NCBI RefSeq assembly: GCF_900078385.1
Contig: NZ_FLQR01000009.1
Location: 161,320-225,319, forward strand
Reading direction: 5' to 3'
DNA: 64,000 nt
From: an uncultured Microbacterium sp.
GTDB lineage: Bacteria; Actinomycetota; Actinomycetes; Actinomycetales; Microbacteriaceae
Both the position numbers and the translations under genes were made by a program. Under the pieces are notes generated by a model. That model had not been told where the DNA came from, made no database searches, and worked only from the letters and a program-made list of their open reading frames with translations. Shown piece by piece: positions 46,357 to 55,031 of the stretch. The first letter of the stretch is position 1; every line of letters begins with the position of its first letter.

Positions 46357-47019
46357 ATGGCGACGGTGGATGAGGTGCGTGCCGAGTTGGCGGCGCTCGA
46401 GGACCCGCGCATGCGCGAGGTCAACGAGCGGCACGGCGACGATCACGGCGTGAACCTCACGAAGCTGCGCGCGGTCGCGAAGCGGCTGGGCACCGATGAG
46501 GCGTTCGCGCGGGAGCTGTGGGCGACCGGGGAGACGCCGCTCCTGCTCGTGGCGCTGCTGATCGCCAAGCCGCGCCACTTCTCCGTCGACGAGTTGGATG
46601 CCATGCTGCGCGACGCCCACGCACCCAAGGTCGTGGACTGGCTCGTCAGCTACATCGTCAAGCCCGGCCCGCACGTGGAGGAGCTGCGCCGTCGCTGGAT
46701 CGACGACGAGGATGCCACCGTTTCGGGGGCCGGCTGGGCGCTCACCGCGCACACCGTGACGAAGAAGCCGGAACTGCTCGACCTTGAGGCCGTGCTCGAC
46801 ACGATCGAGTCGGACATGAAGGAGGCGCCGGGGCGCCGGCAGTGGGAGATGAACACGACGCTCGCGATGATCGGCATCCATCACCCCGATCTGCGCTCGC
46901 GCGCCCTCGACATCGGCGAGCGCCTCGAGGTTCTGAAGGACTACCCGACGCCGCCGAACTGCACGTCGCCCTTCGCTCCGGCGTGGATCGGCGAGATGGT
47001 CAGCCGGCAGGAGCGGTGA
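46357..47019 (+). CDS. DNA alkylation repair family protein (AlkD-like HEAT repeats)
   Basis: 220 residues, all helical, with the AlkD-family start VDEVRAELAALEDPRMREVNERHG and later EMNTTLAMIGIHHPDLRSRALDIGERL. AlkD enzymes are HEAT-repeat DNA glycosylases removing N3-/N7-alkylated bases; this branch often lacks proven activity, so the function is inferred. Ribosome site GAGGAGG precedes the ATG. The stop overlaps the next gene by four bases (GTGA). Confidence 0.82.
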   Translation: MATVDEVRAELAALEDPRMREVNERHGDDHGVNLTKLRAVAKRLGTDEAFARELWATGETPLLLVALLIAKPRHFSVDELDAMLRDAHAPKVVDWLVSYIVKPGPHVEELRRRWIDDEDATVSGAGWALTAHTVTKKPELLDLEAVLDTIESDMKEAPGRRQWEMNTTLAMIGIHHPDLRSRALDIGERLEVLKDYPTPPNCTSPFAPAWIGEMVSRQER

Positions 47020-47522
47020 GGATCGTGGATGGCCGCCGGGCGACGAAGCGCGTCGCCGCCGCAGGCATGATCGCGGTGATCGGATATGCCGTGCTGGCGG
47101 GTCTTCAGATCCCCGTCCTGAACCCCCGGTATGCCGTGCCGGGGAAGGACCTCGCCGCCATCGGGCGCGACCTCGACGCCGCGGGCGAGTCGATGCAGCC
47201 CGGGTACACGTTCGCGGTCCTGGGGCTCGGAGTGGCGCTCGCGCTCCTCACCTTCGTCGTCCTCACCCGCCGATCGGATGCCACGGCCCGCGCGGCCCTG
47301 GTCGCCTACCTCGTCATGCTCGTCTTCGGCGCACCCGCCTACTTCGTCGCGTCCTTCGCGCCGGGGATGGCGCTGGCCGACACCTACATGATCAGCGGGG
47401 CGGACTACTCGCCCTGGTCCGTGCCGCTGTATGCCGTCAGCGGGCTCGCGATCGTGGCCCTGCTCGGCGTCGCCGTCCACGCGACCCGCCGACGGGGCAC
47501 TCTGCAGGAGTCGCATTCCTGA
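47016..47522 (+). CDS. four-helix membrane protein, unknown function
   Basis: 168 residues with four membrane helices (about 10-30, 65-85, 92-115, 132-152). An extracellular loop (about 31-62) contains Asp- and Gly-rich RYAVPGKDLAAIGRDLD. GTG 47016 overlaps the AlkD-like stop as GTGA; GTG 47025 is an alternative. I do not recognise the family. Co-transcribed with the AlkD-like gene by position. Confidence 0.7.
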   Translation: MRIVDGRRATKRVAAAGMIAVIGYAVLAGLQIPVLNPRYAVPGKDLAAIGRDLDAAGESMQPGYTFAVLGLGVALALLTFVVLTRRSDATARAALVAYLVMLVFGAPAYFVASFAPGMALADTYMISGADYSPWSVPLYAVSGLAIVALLGVAVHATRRRGTLQESHS

Positions 47523-47526
47523 GCGA

Positions 47527-48375
47527 TCATTCGACCGACCGCCGACTGCCGAGACTCTCTCTGAGCTCGCGGATCTCGATCCTGAGGTCAGAGACGACCT
47601 CGTGCAGGGCCGCGACTTGCGCCTCGGTCGCTGCGGCTGATCTGTCCGTTTCGAGCGAGACCCGTTCAACGATCCACGAGGCGAGCGTCGCCGTGACGAC
47701 ACCGATCAGAGCGATCCCGCCGACCATCAGGCCCGCGGCGACCACACGACCCGTCGGAGTGACCGGGACGAAATCGCCGTACCCGACGGTCGTAATCGTC
47801 ACGAATGCCCACCAGACAGCATCCCCGAAGTTGCTTATCTGACCGCCACTTCCTTGCTCAGCATCGAGCACCGCGAGACCGGCGAGAAAGATCGTCATAG
47901 CGGTCGCACCGACGGTGTAGACGACAACCCTCCCGCGAAGCATCGACCCGGCGTTGCGCTGGATGAGGGCGATGATCGTCAGGAAGCGCATCAGGCGCAA
48001 CGGTCTAAGCAGGGGAAGCACGACGATAGCGAGGTCGAGAAGGTGACGATAGAACCACCTCCAGCGGTGCTCGGTGAGCATGAGTCGCACGATGTAGTCA
48101 ACGAGGAACCCTCCCCACGTTGCCCATAGAACGGCTTCGGCGATAGCAGCGACGACGCCGTCCGGCCGCGCGAGAATCTGCACTGCGTAGGCGGCGAGGA
48201 AGAGGCAGGCCGCCGCCATGAGCGGCCACTCGACCGCGCGCTCCCACTGAGCAACTCGCTTTCCATACATGCGCCGATTATGTCGAACCGGATGCGCGTC
48301 CATGGGAACGCCCGACCCGTTCAACGCGTCAGAGGCCGGCGAGCCATCTTTCGGCTCCTGGTCAACAGTGCTCAC
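47527..48375 (-). CDS. voltage-gated-type potassium channel
   Basis: 282 residues with six membrane helices. S1 lies near 45-68 and S2-S3 near 78-125. S4 has spaced Arg residues (LRPLRLMRFLTIIALIQR). S5 is near 150-170. The pore helix carries the filter TTVGYGDF (near 200-207), which is the canonical K+ selectivity sequence, and S6 follows. A C-terminal coiled coil (about 240-275) could drive tetramer assembly. GTG 48375 has GGAG immediately adjacent, so a later start (ATG 48303) is possible. Codon composition is a little AT-richer than the flanks. Confidence 0.9.
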   Translation of the reverse strand: MSTVDQEPKDGSPASDALNGSGVPMDAHPVRHNRRMYGKRVAQWERAVEWPLMAAACLFLAAYAVQILARPDGVVAAIAEAVLWATWGGFLVDYIVRLMLTEHRWRWFYRHLLDLAIVVLPLLRPLRLMRFLTIIALIQRNAGSMLRGRVVVYTVGATAMTIFLAGLAVLDAEQGSGGQISNFGDAVWWAFVTITTVGYGDFVPVTPTGRVVAAGLMVGGIALIGVVTATLASWIVERVSLETDRSAAATEAQVAALHEVVSDLRIEIRELRESLGSRRSVE

Positions 48376-48391
48376 CTCCAGCCCCGCCCGA

Positions 48392-49708
48392 TCACGATTC
48401 CGGCGCCGACTCCCCCGCGTCGAGGACCGGCGGGGCGGCGGCGATGTACGAGATCGACCGCCAGACCAGCAGCAGCGTGATCGCCGACCCGCCGAACGCG
48501 AACCACCATGGCGCGGTGAGGCCCCACGCCTGGGCGATGAGGCCGCCGAGGAACTGTCCGATCACGAGACCGCCGAACACTCCGACCATGTTGACGGACG
48601 CGATACGGCCCTGCAGCGGGATGGGGACCAGACGCTGCCGAACGGTCGTCGAGATCGTGCCCCAGACGAACGCGTACGCGCCGAAGCCGAACATGATGAT
48701 GAACGCGACGACGCCGGAGGTCGTCAGAGCGAAGGCGAGGTGCATGACCACTTCGAGCGAAAGGCAGACGCGCATGAGGGTCGCGAACGACACGTGACGC
48801 TCGAGCCAGCCGAAGCATCCCGTGCCGATCAGCCCGCCGAGCGCCGACGCCGTGGTCAGCGCCCCGAAGCCCACAGCGCCCATACCCAGGTGCTCGGTGG
48901 CGTAGAGGACGAGGACGCCCCAGGGCGCTGCCCACGTCACGTTGAACACCAGGATGATGATCACGAGCGTCCGCACGGGCGCGTTACCGCGGAGCCAGCT
49001 GAGGCCCTCCCGGATGCGGTGGCTCGTCCCGGCGGGGGCGGCATCGGTCTCGGGAATCGGGGTGCGAGCGATCCGCGAGATCAGGATGACCGCAAGGCTC
49101 ACGCAGAGGATCTGTACGAGGAACGGCCAGAACGACCCGACCGCGAACAGGAAGGCGCCGAGCGGAGGCCCGGCGAGCTGATTGCCGACGAGGAACCCGG
49201 CCTGGAGGCGGGCGTTGCCGATCCCGAGGTCGGCGGGGCGCACCATCATGGGCAGCAGCGTGCTGCCGGCCGTGTCGGCGAACACCTCGGCGGTGCCGTA
49301 GAGGAAGGACGTCACGAGCACGATCCAGACCGTGACCTGCCCGGTGGCGAGGAAGACCACCAGGCCGAGCACGATCACCGCGCGCGTGCCGTTGGCCAGC
49401 ATGACGAGTCGGCGCCGATCGTGTTGGTCGGCGATCGATCCGGCGAGCAGTCCGAAGAGGAGCCAGGGCAGGAACTGCATCATCGCGCCAGCCGCCACCA
49501 GAAGGGGCGACGACGTCAGCGAGGCGATCAGGAGGGGCGCAGCCGAGAGCGCGATGCCGTCGCCGATGTTGCTGGTCCACGAGGAGGCGAGCAGCCATCG
49601 GAAGTCGCCGCCGAGCCGGCGGGGTGCGATCAGTTCGCCGAGCGAGCGCCTCGGCGTTCGGTCTCCCCTGCCGTCAGATTCGGACGACTCCGCGTCGTCA
49701 CGCGTCAT
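48392..49708 (-). CDS. MFS transporter (multidrug/enterobactin-exporter-like)
   Basis: 438 residues with 12 predicted membrane helices. The start region LGGDFRWLLASSWTSNIGDGIALSAAPLLIASLT and the loop GSIADQHDRRRLVMLANGTRA (motif A-like) are typical of the EntS/MFS_3 group. Substrate unknown. ATG 49708 overlaps the end of the Dabb gene by 11 bp, so translation is coupled. Followed by the potassium channel 16 bp later. Confidence 0.9.
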   Translation of the reverse strand: MTRDDAESSESDGRGDRTPRRSLGELIAPRRLGGDFRWLLASSWTSNIGDGIALSAAPLLIASLTSSPLLVAAGAMMQFLPWLLFGLLAGSIADQHDRRRLVMLANGTRAVIVLGLVVFLATGQVTVWIVLVTSFLYGTAEVFADTAGSTLLPMMVRPADLGIGNARLQAGFLVGNQLAGPPLGAFLFAVGSFWPFLVQILCVSLAVILISRIARTPIPETDAAPAGTSHRIREGLSWLRGNAPVRTLVIIILVFNVTWAAPWGVLVLYATEHLGMGAVGFGALTTASALGGLIGTGCFGWLERHVSFATLMRVCLSLEVVMHLAFALTTSGVVAFIIMFGFGAYAFVWGTISTTVRQRLVPIPLQGRIASVNMVGVFGGLVIGQFLGGLIAQAWGLTAPWWFAFGGSAITLLLVWRSISYIAAAPPVLDAGESAPES

Positions 49709-50015
49709 CGGTCGGGGCCTCGTCCTCCACGAAGTCGTACTCCTGGAACTCCGCGACCTCCGGAATCCACCGCTCAGCGACGAACGCGACGTGAGTCGGG
49801 TGATCGTTGTACGCCTCGTACGCCGCATCGTCCGCGAACACCATCGAGAACTGGTGAGTGAGCGGGCTCTTCGCGCTCACCTGACGCCGGACGACGAACT
49901 GCTCGACGCCGGGGATGGATGTCAGCAGCACACGGGCGTCTGCGAAGAACGCCGCCGCCTCGGGAGAGTCCGGGCCGTGGACGAGGCGGAAGACGACGGT
50001 GTGCAGGATGCCCAT
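49698..50015 (-). CDS. Dabb-domain (stress-responsive A/B barrel) protein
   Basis: 105 residues. The family start GILHTVVFRLVHG, central VSAKSPLTHQFSMVFADDAAYEAYNDHPTHVAFV and the following acidic tail match dimeric ferredoxin-like Dabb proteins. Roles vary (polyketide cyclase-like, stress). Overlaps the exporter gene by 11 bp. Preceded 46 bp upstream by the alpha/beta hydrolase. Confidence 0.88.
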   Translation of the reverse strand: MGILHTVVFRLVHGPDSPEAAAFFADARVLLTSIPGVEQFVVRRQVSAKSPLTHQFSMVFADDAAYEAYNDHPTHVAFVAERWIPEVAEFQEYDFVEDEAPTDDA

Positions 50016-50061
50016 TCATCCGACAGTACCCGCCGGCATAGACAGTGGCGGATGCCGCGGG

Positions 50062-50886
50062 TCAGTGCCGGTCGACGAACGCGAGGATGTCGCGGGGCAC
50101 CTGGCCGCTCGTCGCGACCTTGACGTGTCCCTGCCCCGCGTAACGGACCCGAGCGCAGTCCGGGATCAGCCGGGCCGTCTCCTCGACCAGGTCGGCCGGA
50201 AAGAAGAGATCCTCGTCACCGCACAGGACGATCACGGGAACGGCGATGTCCGAGAGCACCGATCGGGCATCGAAAGCGATCTCGGCTTCGACCTCGACGA
50301 GGACATCGGATGCCGGGTAGTTCTTGCCCGACAGCAGCCCCCGGCCGATCCACGGCCCCATCAGCCGACGGAGCCACCGGGCCCGGTCACTCGGGAGGAT
50401 GTACTCGGCGAAGGCCGCGCCGACGGCCGCGGCATCCCCCCGTTCCAGGGCGGGGGCCAGGCGAGAGTCGACCTCCTTGCCCCACGCGCTCACGTCGGCC
50501 GCTGCGACCACCATGGCGACCTCGCCCACGCGTTCACCGTGGCGCGCCGCGAGGTACTGGGCGATCATGCCTCCGTAGGACTCCCCCACGACGAGGTCCA
50601 CCCGACCATCCAGCTCCTCGTCGATCATGAGTCCGTAGTCGTCGGCCATGTCGGCGACGGTGTGGCCGCGCGGCATGTTCCGGCGGCGAGTGACGTACCA
50701 GATCGTGAAGCCCGCATCCACGAACGGAGCGAACCATCGCCGGCTCAACCGGCCGGTGAGTCCCACCGGCAACCCGCTGCCCGGTCCGCCCGGGATGAAG
50801 AGCAGGGTGCGGGATCCCGCACCCCAGGTCAGGTACTCCATCCCGTGCGACGTCGTCCCGCGGAGCACTGCCGGTTGTTCTGTCAT
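50062..50886 (-). CDS. alpha/beta hydrolase
   Basis: 274 residues of the alpha/beta hydrolase fold: oxyanion segment PGGPGSG (near 32-38), nucleophile elbow GESYGG (Ser near 102), acid Asp in CGDEDLFFP (near 226), and the final His in GQGHVKV (near 253). Order and spacing are those of proline-iminopeptidase/haloperoxidase-like hydrolases. No signal peptide. Substrate unknown. Begins 4 bp after the phosphotransferase stop. Confidence 0.9.
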   Translation of the reverse strand: MTEQPAVLRGTTSHGMEYLTWGAGSRTLLFIPGGPGSGLPVGLTGRLSRRWFAPFVDAGFTIWYVTRRRNMPRGHTVADMADDYGLMIDEELDGRVDLVVGESYGGMIAQYLAARHGERVGEVAMVVAAADVSAWGKEVDSRLAPALERGDAAAVGAAFAEYILPSDRARWLRRLMGPWIGRGLLSGKNYPASDVLVEVEAEIAFDARSVLSDIAVPVIVLCGDEDLFFPADLVEETARLIPDCARVRYAGQGHVKVATSGQVPRDILAFVDRH

Positions 50887-50890
50887 GCGT

Positions 50891-51922
50891 TCACCCCCCT
50901 GGCGCGCTGGCGCGTCCCTCGACGACGTCGAGCATGTCGTGCGACCACGCGTGCACCTTGTCCAGTCGCGCCGCGAAGTCGGGATTCACCTGCGCGGTCC
51001 CGGTGTACCAGAGGTCGAAGGCGACCTGGCGCAGGGCGATGTAGTCGTCGAGGTGGGTCAGATCGATCTCCCGCCGTTGCCGGTAGGACGCGACGAGCGC
51101 GTCGCGGAACCGCGGATAGTCGGGTTCGTCGCGGAGTTCCCAGAGCGCGACGGCCACGTCGTAGACGCGGGGTCCGCGCCCGCAATCGTCGAAATCGATG
51201 AGCTTGACCTGCCCGGCTTCGAACAGCGCATTGCCGAGGTGCAGATCGGCATGGATGAGACCGGTATCGAGGTCGGACGCCATAATCGGCCCCAGCCGAT
51301 CCGCGACCGCGTCGAACCGTCGGCGCAGCGGCGCCGGGAGCAGCTTCCAGCATTCCTCGGCCGGAAGTTCGCCGTAGACCATGACGTTTCCGAAGAACGT
51401 CTCGTGGTTCCAGTCGATTCGGACGAAGTCGGCGGGCGGCGTCCATGAGTCGGCGTGGTCGTGGACCGTCGCCATGGCGGCGCCGAGACGAGCCAGGTGA
51501 ACCGGTCGCGCCGATTGCTCGTGGATCCGCCCGTTCATCCACCGCAGCACCGAGACGACGCGGGTCTCGGAGCCGGCCGTCACCTGCGCTGTCATGGTTC
51601 CGTCGCGGGTCGGGCGCACACGCGGGACGTGGATGCCGGTGTCCGCGCGGATGGCGGTCATCCAGGCGATCTCCGACCGGATGGCGAGCGTCGGGTCGGC
51701 GTCACGGCCGTGGCGTCGGGGACGGTGGACCCGCACGAGGTGTCGACCGTCCGCACTGTCGTGCCGGAACGTGGTGTTCTCGCCGTGGTTGACGAAGGTC
51801 AACGTGCCGTCTGCGAGGTCGAATCCCGGCAGCGCCGCGACGGCTACTCGCCGAAGGCGGGCCACCTGAGCGCGACGAGAGAGCATGTGGTCATTGTGTG
51901 CCCGATTCCGGCGGAACGACAC
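50891..51922 (-). CDS. aminoglycoside phosphotransferase/choline-kinase-like enzyme
   Basis: 343-residue kinase-fold protein. The Brenner-type catalytic motif GLIHADLHLGNALF (His, Asp, Asn) and metal-binding LIDFDDCGRGPRVYD are intact near residues 225-260. The N-lobe contains VNHGENTTFRH and HLVRVHRP, the Arg-containing nucleotide site of the SrkA/HomSer-kinase branch. GTG 51922 is chosen for the GAGG 7 bp upstream; ATG 51886 is internal. Likely phosphorylates a small hydroxyl compound rather than an antibiotic, but this is uncertain. Confidence 0.88.
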   Translation of the reverse strand: MSFRRNRAHNDHMLSRRAQVARLRRVAVAALPGFDLADGTLTFVNHGENTTFRHDSADGRHLVRVHRPRRHGRDADPTLAIRSEIAWMTAIRADTGIHVPRVRPTRDGTMTAQVTAGSETRVVSVLRWMNGRIHEQSARPVHLARLGAAMATVHDHADSWTPPADFVRIDWNHETFFGNVMVYGELPAEECWKLLPAPLRRRFDAVADRLGPIMASDLDTGLIHADLHLGNALFEAGQVKLIDFDDCGRGPRVYDVAVALWELRDEPDYPRFRDALVASYRQRREIDLTHLDDYIALRQVAFDLWYTGTAQVNPDFAARLDKVHAWSHDMLDVVEGRASAPGG

Positions 51923-51961
51923 ACTGTGTCCTCGGGACTGAGTGGTCCGGCGAGATGAGAG

Positions 51962-53329
51962 TCAGAACGGTGCGGCTTCTGTGGCCGGAAGGTGGCGCTC
52001 GTCAAGGGAGAAGGCGACGGCCGGTGTCGGTGCGTCTTCGCGGTAGATCGTGCCGAGGGGTGAGGTCCATTCGAGAACTCCACCCGTGAGTTGTCGAACC
52101 CGCCAGGCGGTGAACTGCTTCATGGAGTGGTGCCGCTGGCACAGGCAGCCCAGGTTGCGCGTCTCGGTCTTGCCGCCCAGCGCGGCGTCGTGCGTGTGGT
52201 CGATCTCGCATCGGATCGCCGCCATCCGACATCCGGGAAAGCGGCAATGCTGGTCGCGGGCCTGCAGATATCGCCTCATCGGCATCGGCACACGGTAGCT
52301 GTCGACCGCGAGCACCGTCCCCTTTACCGGGTCGCTGACGAGCCGTTCCCACGTGGGAGCGTCGCCGGCGAGTCGTCGTGCGGTGTCCGCGTCGATGGGC
52401 GATCGGCCGACGAGATCGCACGGCTCGTTCGTCCCGCTGAGAGCGAGCGCCGGCACCACGACCTGGACCCGGGCGCGGATCGCGCCCAGCGGCCCCGCGG
52501 TCGTGTCTCTCGTGTCGTCCAACGCCGGTGTGCCGGCGAGGAGCAGATCGGCGAAGACGTCGGCCCGCACCTGGTCGGTGGTCCGTGCGTCCGTCGCGAT
52601 GATCTCGCCGCGGTCGTCGGATGACGGCGACGTCTGGCCGACGTCGGCCGGTCGTTCGGCATCCGCCCGCTCGCCCCGCGTGTCGATGATCGCGCGAGCC
52701 TGCTGAGTGAGCCGGTCGTGAATACCTTCGGCGATCACCGTCGGGAGGGTCGCGATGAGATCCGACATCCCGTCCCGACCGGGCGTCAGCCGCACGCAGC
52801 GTTCGGCGGCCGCCGCCTCGTGGCGCTCGCTGAAGGACCGCGGATGCATCCGTTGGGCAAGGATCTCCAGCTGAGCGCGCACGCGGTTGGGCGTGTCCTT
52901 CCGGCAGCGTTCGATCGCGACGGATTCGTACGACGCTCGCACCTCAGCGGGCAGCACCGACCCGGCATCCACGATGACCATGACGTGCGCACGGGTGATC
53001 GTCCCGCTCTCCCAGGCGCCGAGTGCGGCCGGGTAATCCTCTACGACCGTCCGCGCCTCGTCGATCCGGCGCTGCACCGTGCGGTCGGTGACCCTCATCG
53101 CGCCGCCGAGTTCCGCGGCGATGGAGCGGACTGCCATCTCGTGCGCCTGCACGCGGGCCGGCGACCCCGCTGCCTGCCTTTCAGCCAGTTGACCGGCGCG
53201 GGCGAGGACTCGGAGCTGAGCGATCTGGACCAGCGACAGCCGACGCTCGACGCCCGCGATCTCGTACACGAGGTCGGCGAGCGTAGCGAGATCGGCGTCC
53301 GATCCGAGTGCCTCCGCCGTGCTGGTCAT
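51962..53329 (-). CDS. DUF222/13E12-family protein with C-terminal HNH nuclease domain
   Basis: 455 residues. The N-terminal two thirds are the helical DUF222 domain (MRVTDRTVQRRIDEARTVVEDYP, AWESGTITRAHVMVIVD). The C-terminal HNH motif is complete: QHCRFPGCRM with the zinc Cys pair, CEIDHTHDAALGGKTETRNLGCLCQRHHSMK with the His-Asn-His core. These REP13E12-type genes are multicopy in actinobacteria and often linked to mobile DNA. ATG 53329 gives MTSTAEAL; the frame extends upstream without a ribosome site. It marks the left edge of the accessory-looking region. Confidence 0.9.
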   Translation of the reverse strand: MTSTAEALGSDADLATLADLVYEIAGVERRLSLVQIAQLRVLARAGQLAERQAAGSPARVQAHEMAVRSIAAELGGAMRVTDRTVQRRIDEARTVVEDYPAALGAWESGTITRAHVMVIVDAGSVLPAEVRASYESVAIERCRKDTPNRVRAQLEILAQRMHPRSFSERHEAAAAERCVRLTPGRDGMSDLIATLPTVIAEGIHDRLTQQARAIIDTRGERADAERPADVGQTSPSSDDRGEIIATDARTTDQVRADVFADLLLAGTPALDDTRDTTAGPLGAIRARVQVVVPALALSGTNEPCDLVGRSPIDADTARRLAGDAPTWERLVSDPVKGTVLAVDSYRVPMPMRRYLQARDQHCRFPGCRMAAIRCEIDHTHDAALGGKTETRNLGCLCQRHHSMKQFTAWRVRQLTGGVLEWTSPLGTIYREDAPTPAVAFSLDERHLPATEAAPF

Positions 53330-53381
53330 ACCCCAAGTTTGGTGGGGGCCTCCGACATTGCGATGTGCGATCGCGTCAGGC

Positions 53382-53507
53382 TCAGCGTGACGTCTCCGGA
53401 CCGGACGGGTCGACAAGAAGTCGCGGGAGCGCGTCCTTCAGCCACGCGCCGAGGCGGTCGACCGTCCAGCCGCGTTCGAGCGTGAAGGCGAGGAACGACT
53501 GGGGCAT
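53382..53507 (-). pseudogene. possible C-terminal remnant of a TetR-like regulator
   Basis: 41 codons from ATG 53507 read MPQSFLAFTLERGWTVDRL then AWLKDALPRLLVD and stop. The amphipathic pattern is like the last helices of TetR-family proteins, but no HTH or upstream body exists in any frame. There is no ribosome site. Probably a truncated relic. Confidence 0.3.
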
Positions 53508-53530
53508 TTCTGCTGCCCGCCGACTCGGGG

Positions 53531-53629
53531 ATGCGGATGGTGCTCTTGATCGTCGGCGGGATTCCGGTCGCGCTCGCGATGGCGGCATTGCCCGCGTGGT
53601 GGATCATCCTCGCCGCCACCGTGCGCTGA
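53531..53629 (+). CDS. possible 32-residue membrane miniprotein or gene tail
   Basis: ATG 53531 opens 32 codons of almost uninterrupted hydrophobic residues (MRMVLLIVGGIPVALAMAAL, then PAWWIILAATVR). It would make one tight helical hairpin. There is no Shine-Dalgarno. It could be a genuine small membrane protein or the tail of a lost plus-strand gene. Confidence 0.3.
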   Translation: MRMVLLIVGGIPVALAMAALPAWWIILAATVR

Positions 53630-53671
53630 TCGGGTGTGGCGGGACGCGCCCCGTGACCACCACCGATGGCC

Positions 53672-54847
53672 TCAGCGCCGCAGCGCCCGCGCCGCCGTCC
53701 GCAGCGCGGTCGACGTCGCCTCGTCGAATTCGCCCGTCGCGTGGAGGCTCTGGGCGACCTGGAAGTCCCGGATCCCCTCCTGTGTGAGCGCGCCCGCCCT
53801 CCCGTCGATGGCGCCCGAGTAGTACCCCGCGTCGGCGAGATCCTGCTGCCGGGACGCGATCCGGTTGGAGTTGGTGATGCTCCAGCTGCCTGGGGGCGCC
53901 GGGCTGACCCACCCGTCGGCATCCCCCGCGTGCTCGAGGGTCTGGAACGACCAGAACAGCGCGAAGGCCAGAAGGCCGATCACCTCGATCCAGAAGATCG
54001 CGTCCCCCTGCTGCGCGCCGCTGAGTGCGGCCAGGACGACGATCGCGATGACGACATCGGCGACGAGCGTGATCGCGAGGATCGCGTAGATCGCGGCGTA
54101 GGCACGCCGCGGAAGGTAGGCGGGCTTGCGGACGTTCGGGCTGAAGGCCTGCCGGATCGCTTCGATGGCCGCGACGAGCATGATCAGGATGAAGAACGTT
54201 CCCGCCGCGGTGATGTGTCCCCAGAGCTGCAGGCCGACGAAGGCATCCGTCCGCCACCACGACAGGTACAGGATCAGAATCCCGACGCCGAGAATCAGTG
54301 CGATCCAGTACCAGACAGGCTCCCGCGTGCGACCGGGCCTGAGCTTCAGCAGCCCCCGGATGAGGGCGAGCAGCATCCCCACCGCCGCGAACAGCGCCCA
54401 GACGTAGAATCCCAGTTCGACGAAGGCGAGCTGGTCCCTCGGGATGCAGTCCGACCCCGCCGGCCACCCGGCGACGCATGAGCCGAGCTCCGCCGCTTCG
54501 CCCACCTCGGTCCTCAGTGTGCGGGTCGGGATGAACGCGATCAGCGGCGCCAGCAGCGCGGCCACGTCGAGGAGGTAGTTCTGCACGCCCCGTCCGGCCA
54601 GTGAGATCAGCGCGAGCGCCGCTCCGCACAGCGCCGCAGTGAAGACGATGCGAGCGGGCGTGTAGTAGTAGTGGCTGATCGATCGGAGGATGCCGGCACC
54701 CTCGGGCTTGTACTCCGCCGGGGTGGATGCGATGGCGATGAAGATCGCCGCGACGACACCCACGAGACTGATGCGGAGGTAGAGGTAGGAGTTCTTCAGC
54801 GCCTCCAGAACCTCTGGATACCCGTCGTCAGGCGCGCTCGTGACCAT
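53672..54847 (-). CDS. multi-helix membrane protein with C-terminal peptidoglycan-binding domain
   Basis: 391 residues: eight predicted membrane helices (about 22-42, 67-86, 91-109, 143-168, 180-199, 208-231, 246-275, 285-305). Then a PG_binding_1-type domain at about 325-390 (RIASRQQDLADAGYYSGAIDG ... GIRDFQ). Loop 110-142 has a Cys pair (GSCVAG, SDCIPR). I know no characterised protein with this order of domains. Eight helices would place both ends in the cytoplasm, which conflicts with peptidoglycan binding unless a helix is miscounted. Confidence 0.75.
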   Translation of the reverse strand: MVTSAPDDGYPEVLEALKNSYLYLRISLVGVVAAIFIAIASTPAEYKPEGAGILRSISHYYYTPARIVFTAALCGAALALISLAGRGVQNYLLDVAALLAPLIAFIPTRTLRTEVGEAAELGSCVAGWPAGSDCIPRDQLAFVELGFYVWALFAAVGMLLALIRGLLKLRPGRTREPVWYWIALILGVGILILYLSWWRTDAFVGLQLWGHITAAGTFFILIMLVAAIEAIRQAFSPNVRKPAYLPRRAYAAIYAILAITLVADVVIAIVVLAALSGAQQGDAIFWIEVIGLLAFALFWSFQTLEHAGDADGWVSPAPPGSWSITNSNRIASRQQDLADAGYYSGAIDGRAGALTQEGIRDFQVAQSLHATGEFDEATSTALRTAARALRR

Positions 54848-55031
54848 GTGCGGAAGCTAGCGCGGGGACTCGCGGCTTCGCAATCACCCGCGGGTGTTGC
54901 TGTGGTTGCCCACCGTGACCGACCCGGATCCGGCGCCTGTCACCGGGGTGCCGCAGCTGATCGGATCGGACCGCGATAACGCTGTTGAATCGAGCGCGGT
55001 ACTCGGATCGGTTGGCCCCTACGATCACACC

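Larger units (their letters stand above)
53330..53671. other. gene-poor stretch with possible gene remnants
   Basis: About 340 bp without a convincing complete gene, between the DUF222/HNH gene and the membrane protein. Two short segments inside look protein-like (53382-53507 minus, 53531-53629 plus; listed separately). Composition suggests decayed coding DNA rather than a regulatory region. Confidence 0.5.

Noticed and set aside
51962..53329. DUF222/HNH gene as an active mobile intron or restriction enzyme
   Set aside because: No inverted repeats, intron borders or methylase nearby; such proteins are common chromosomal multicopy genes in actinobacteria.
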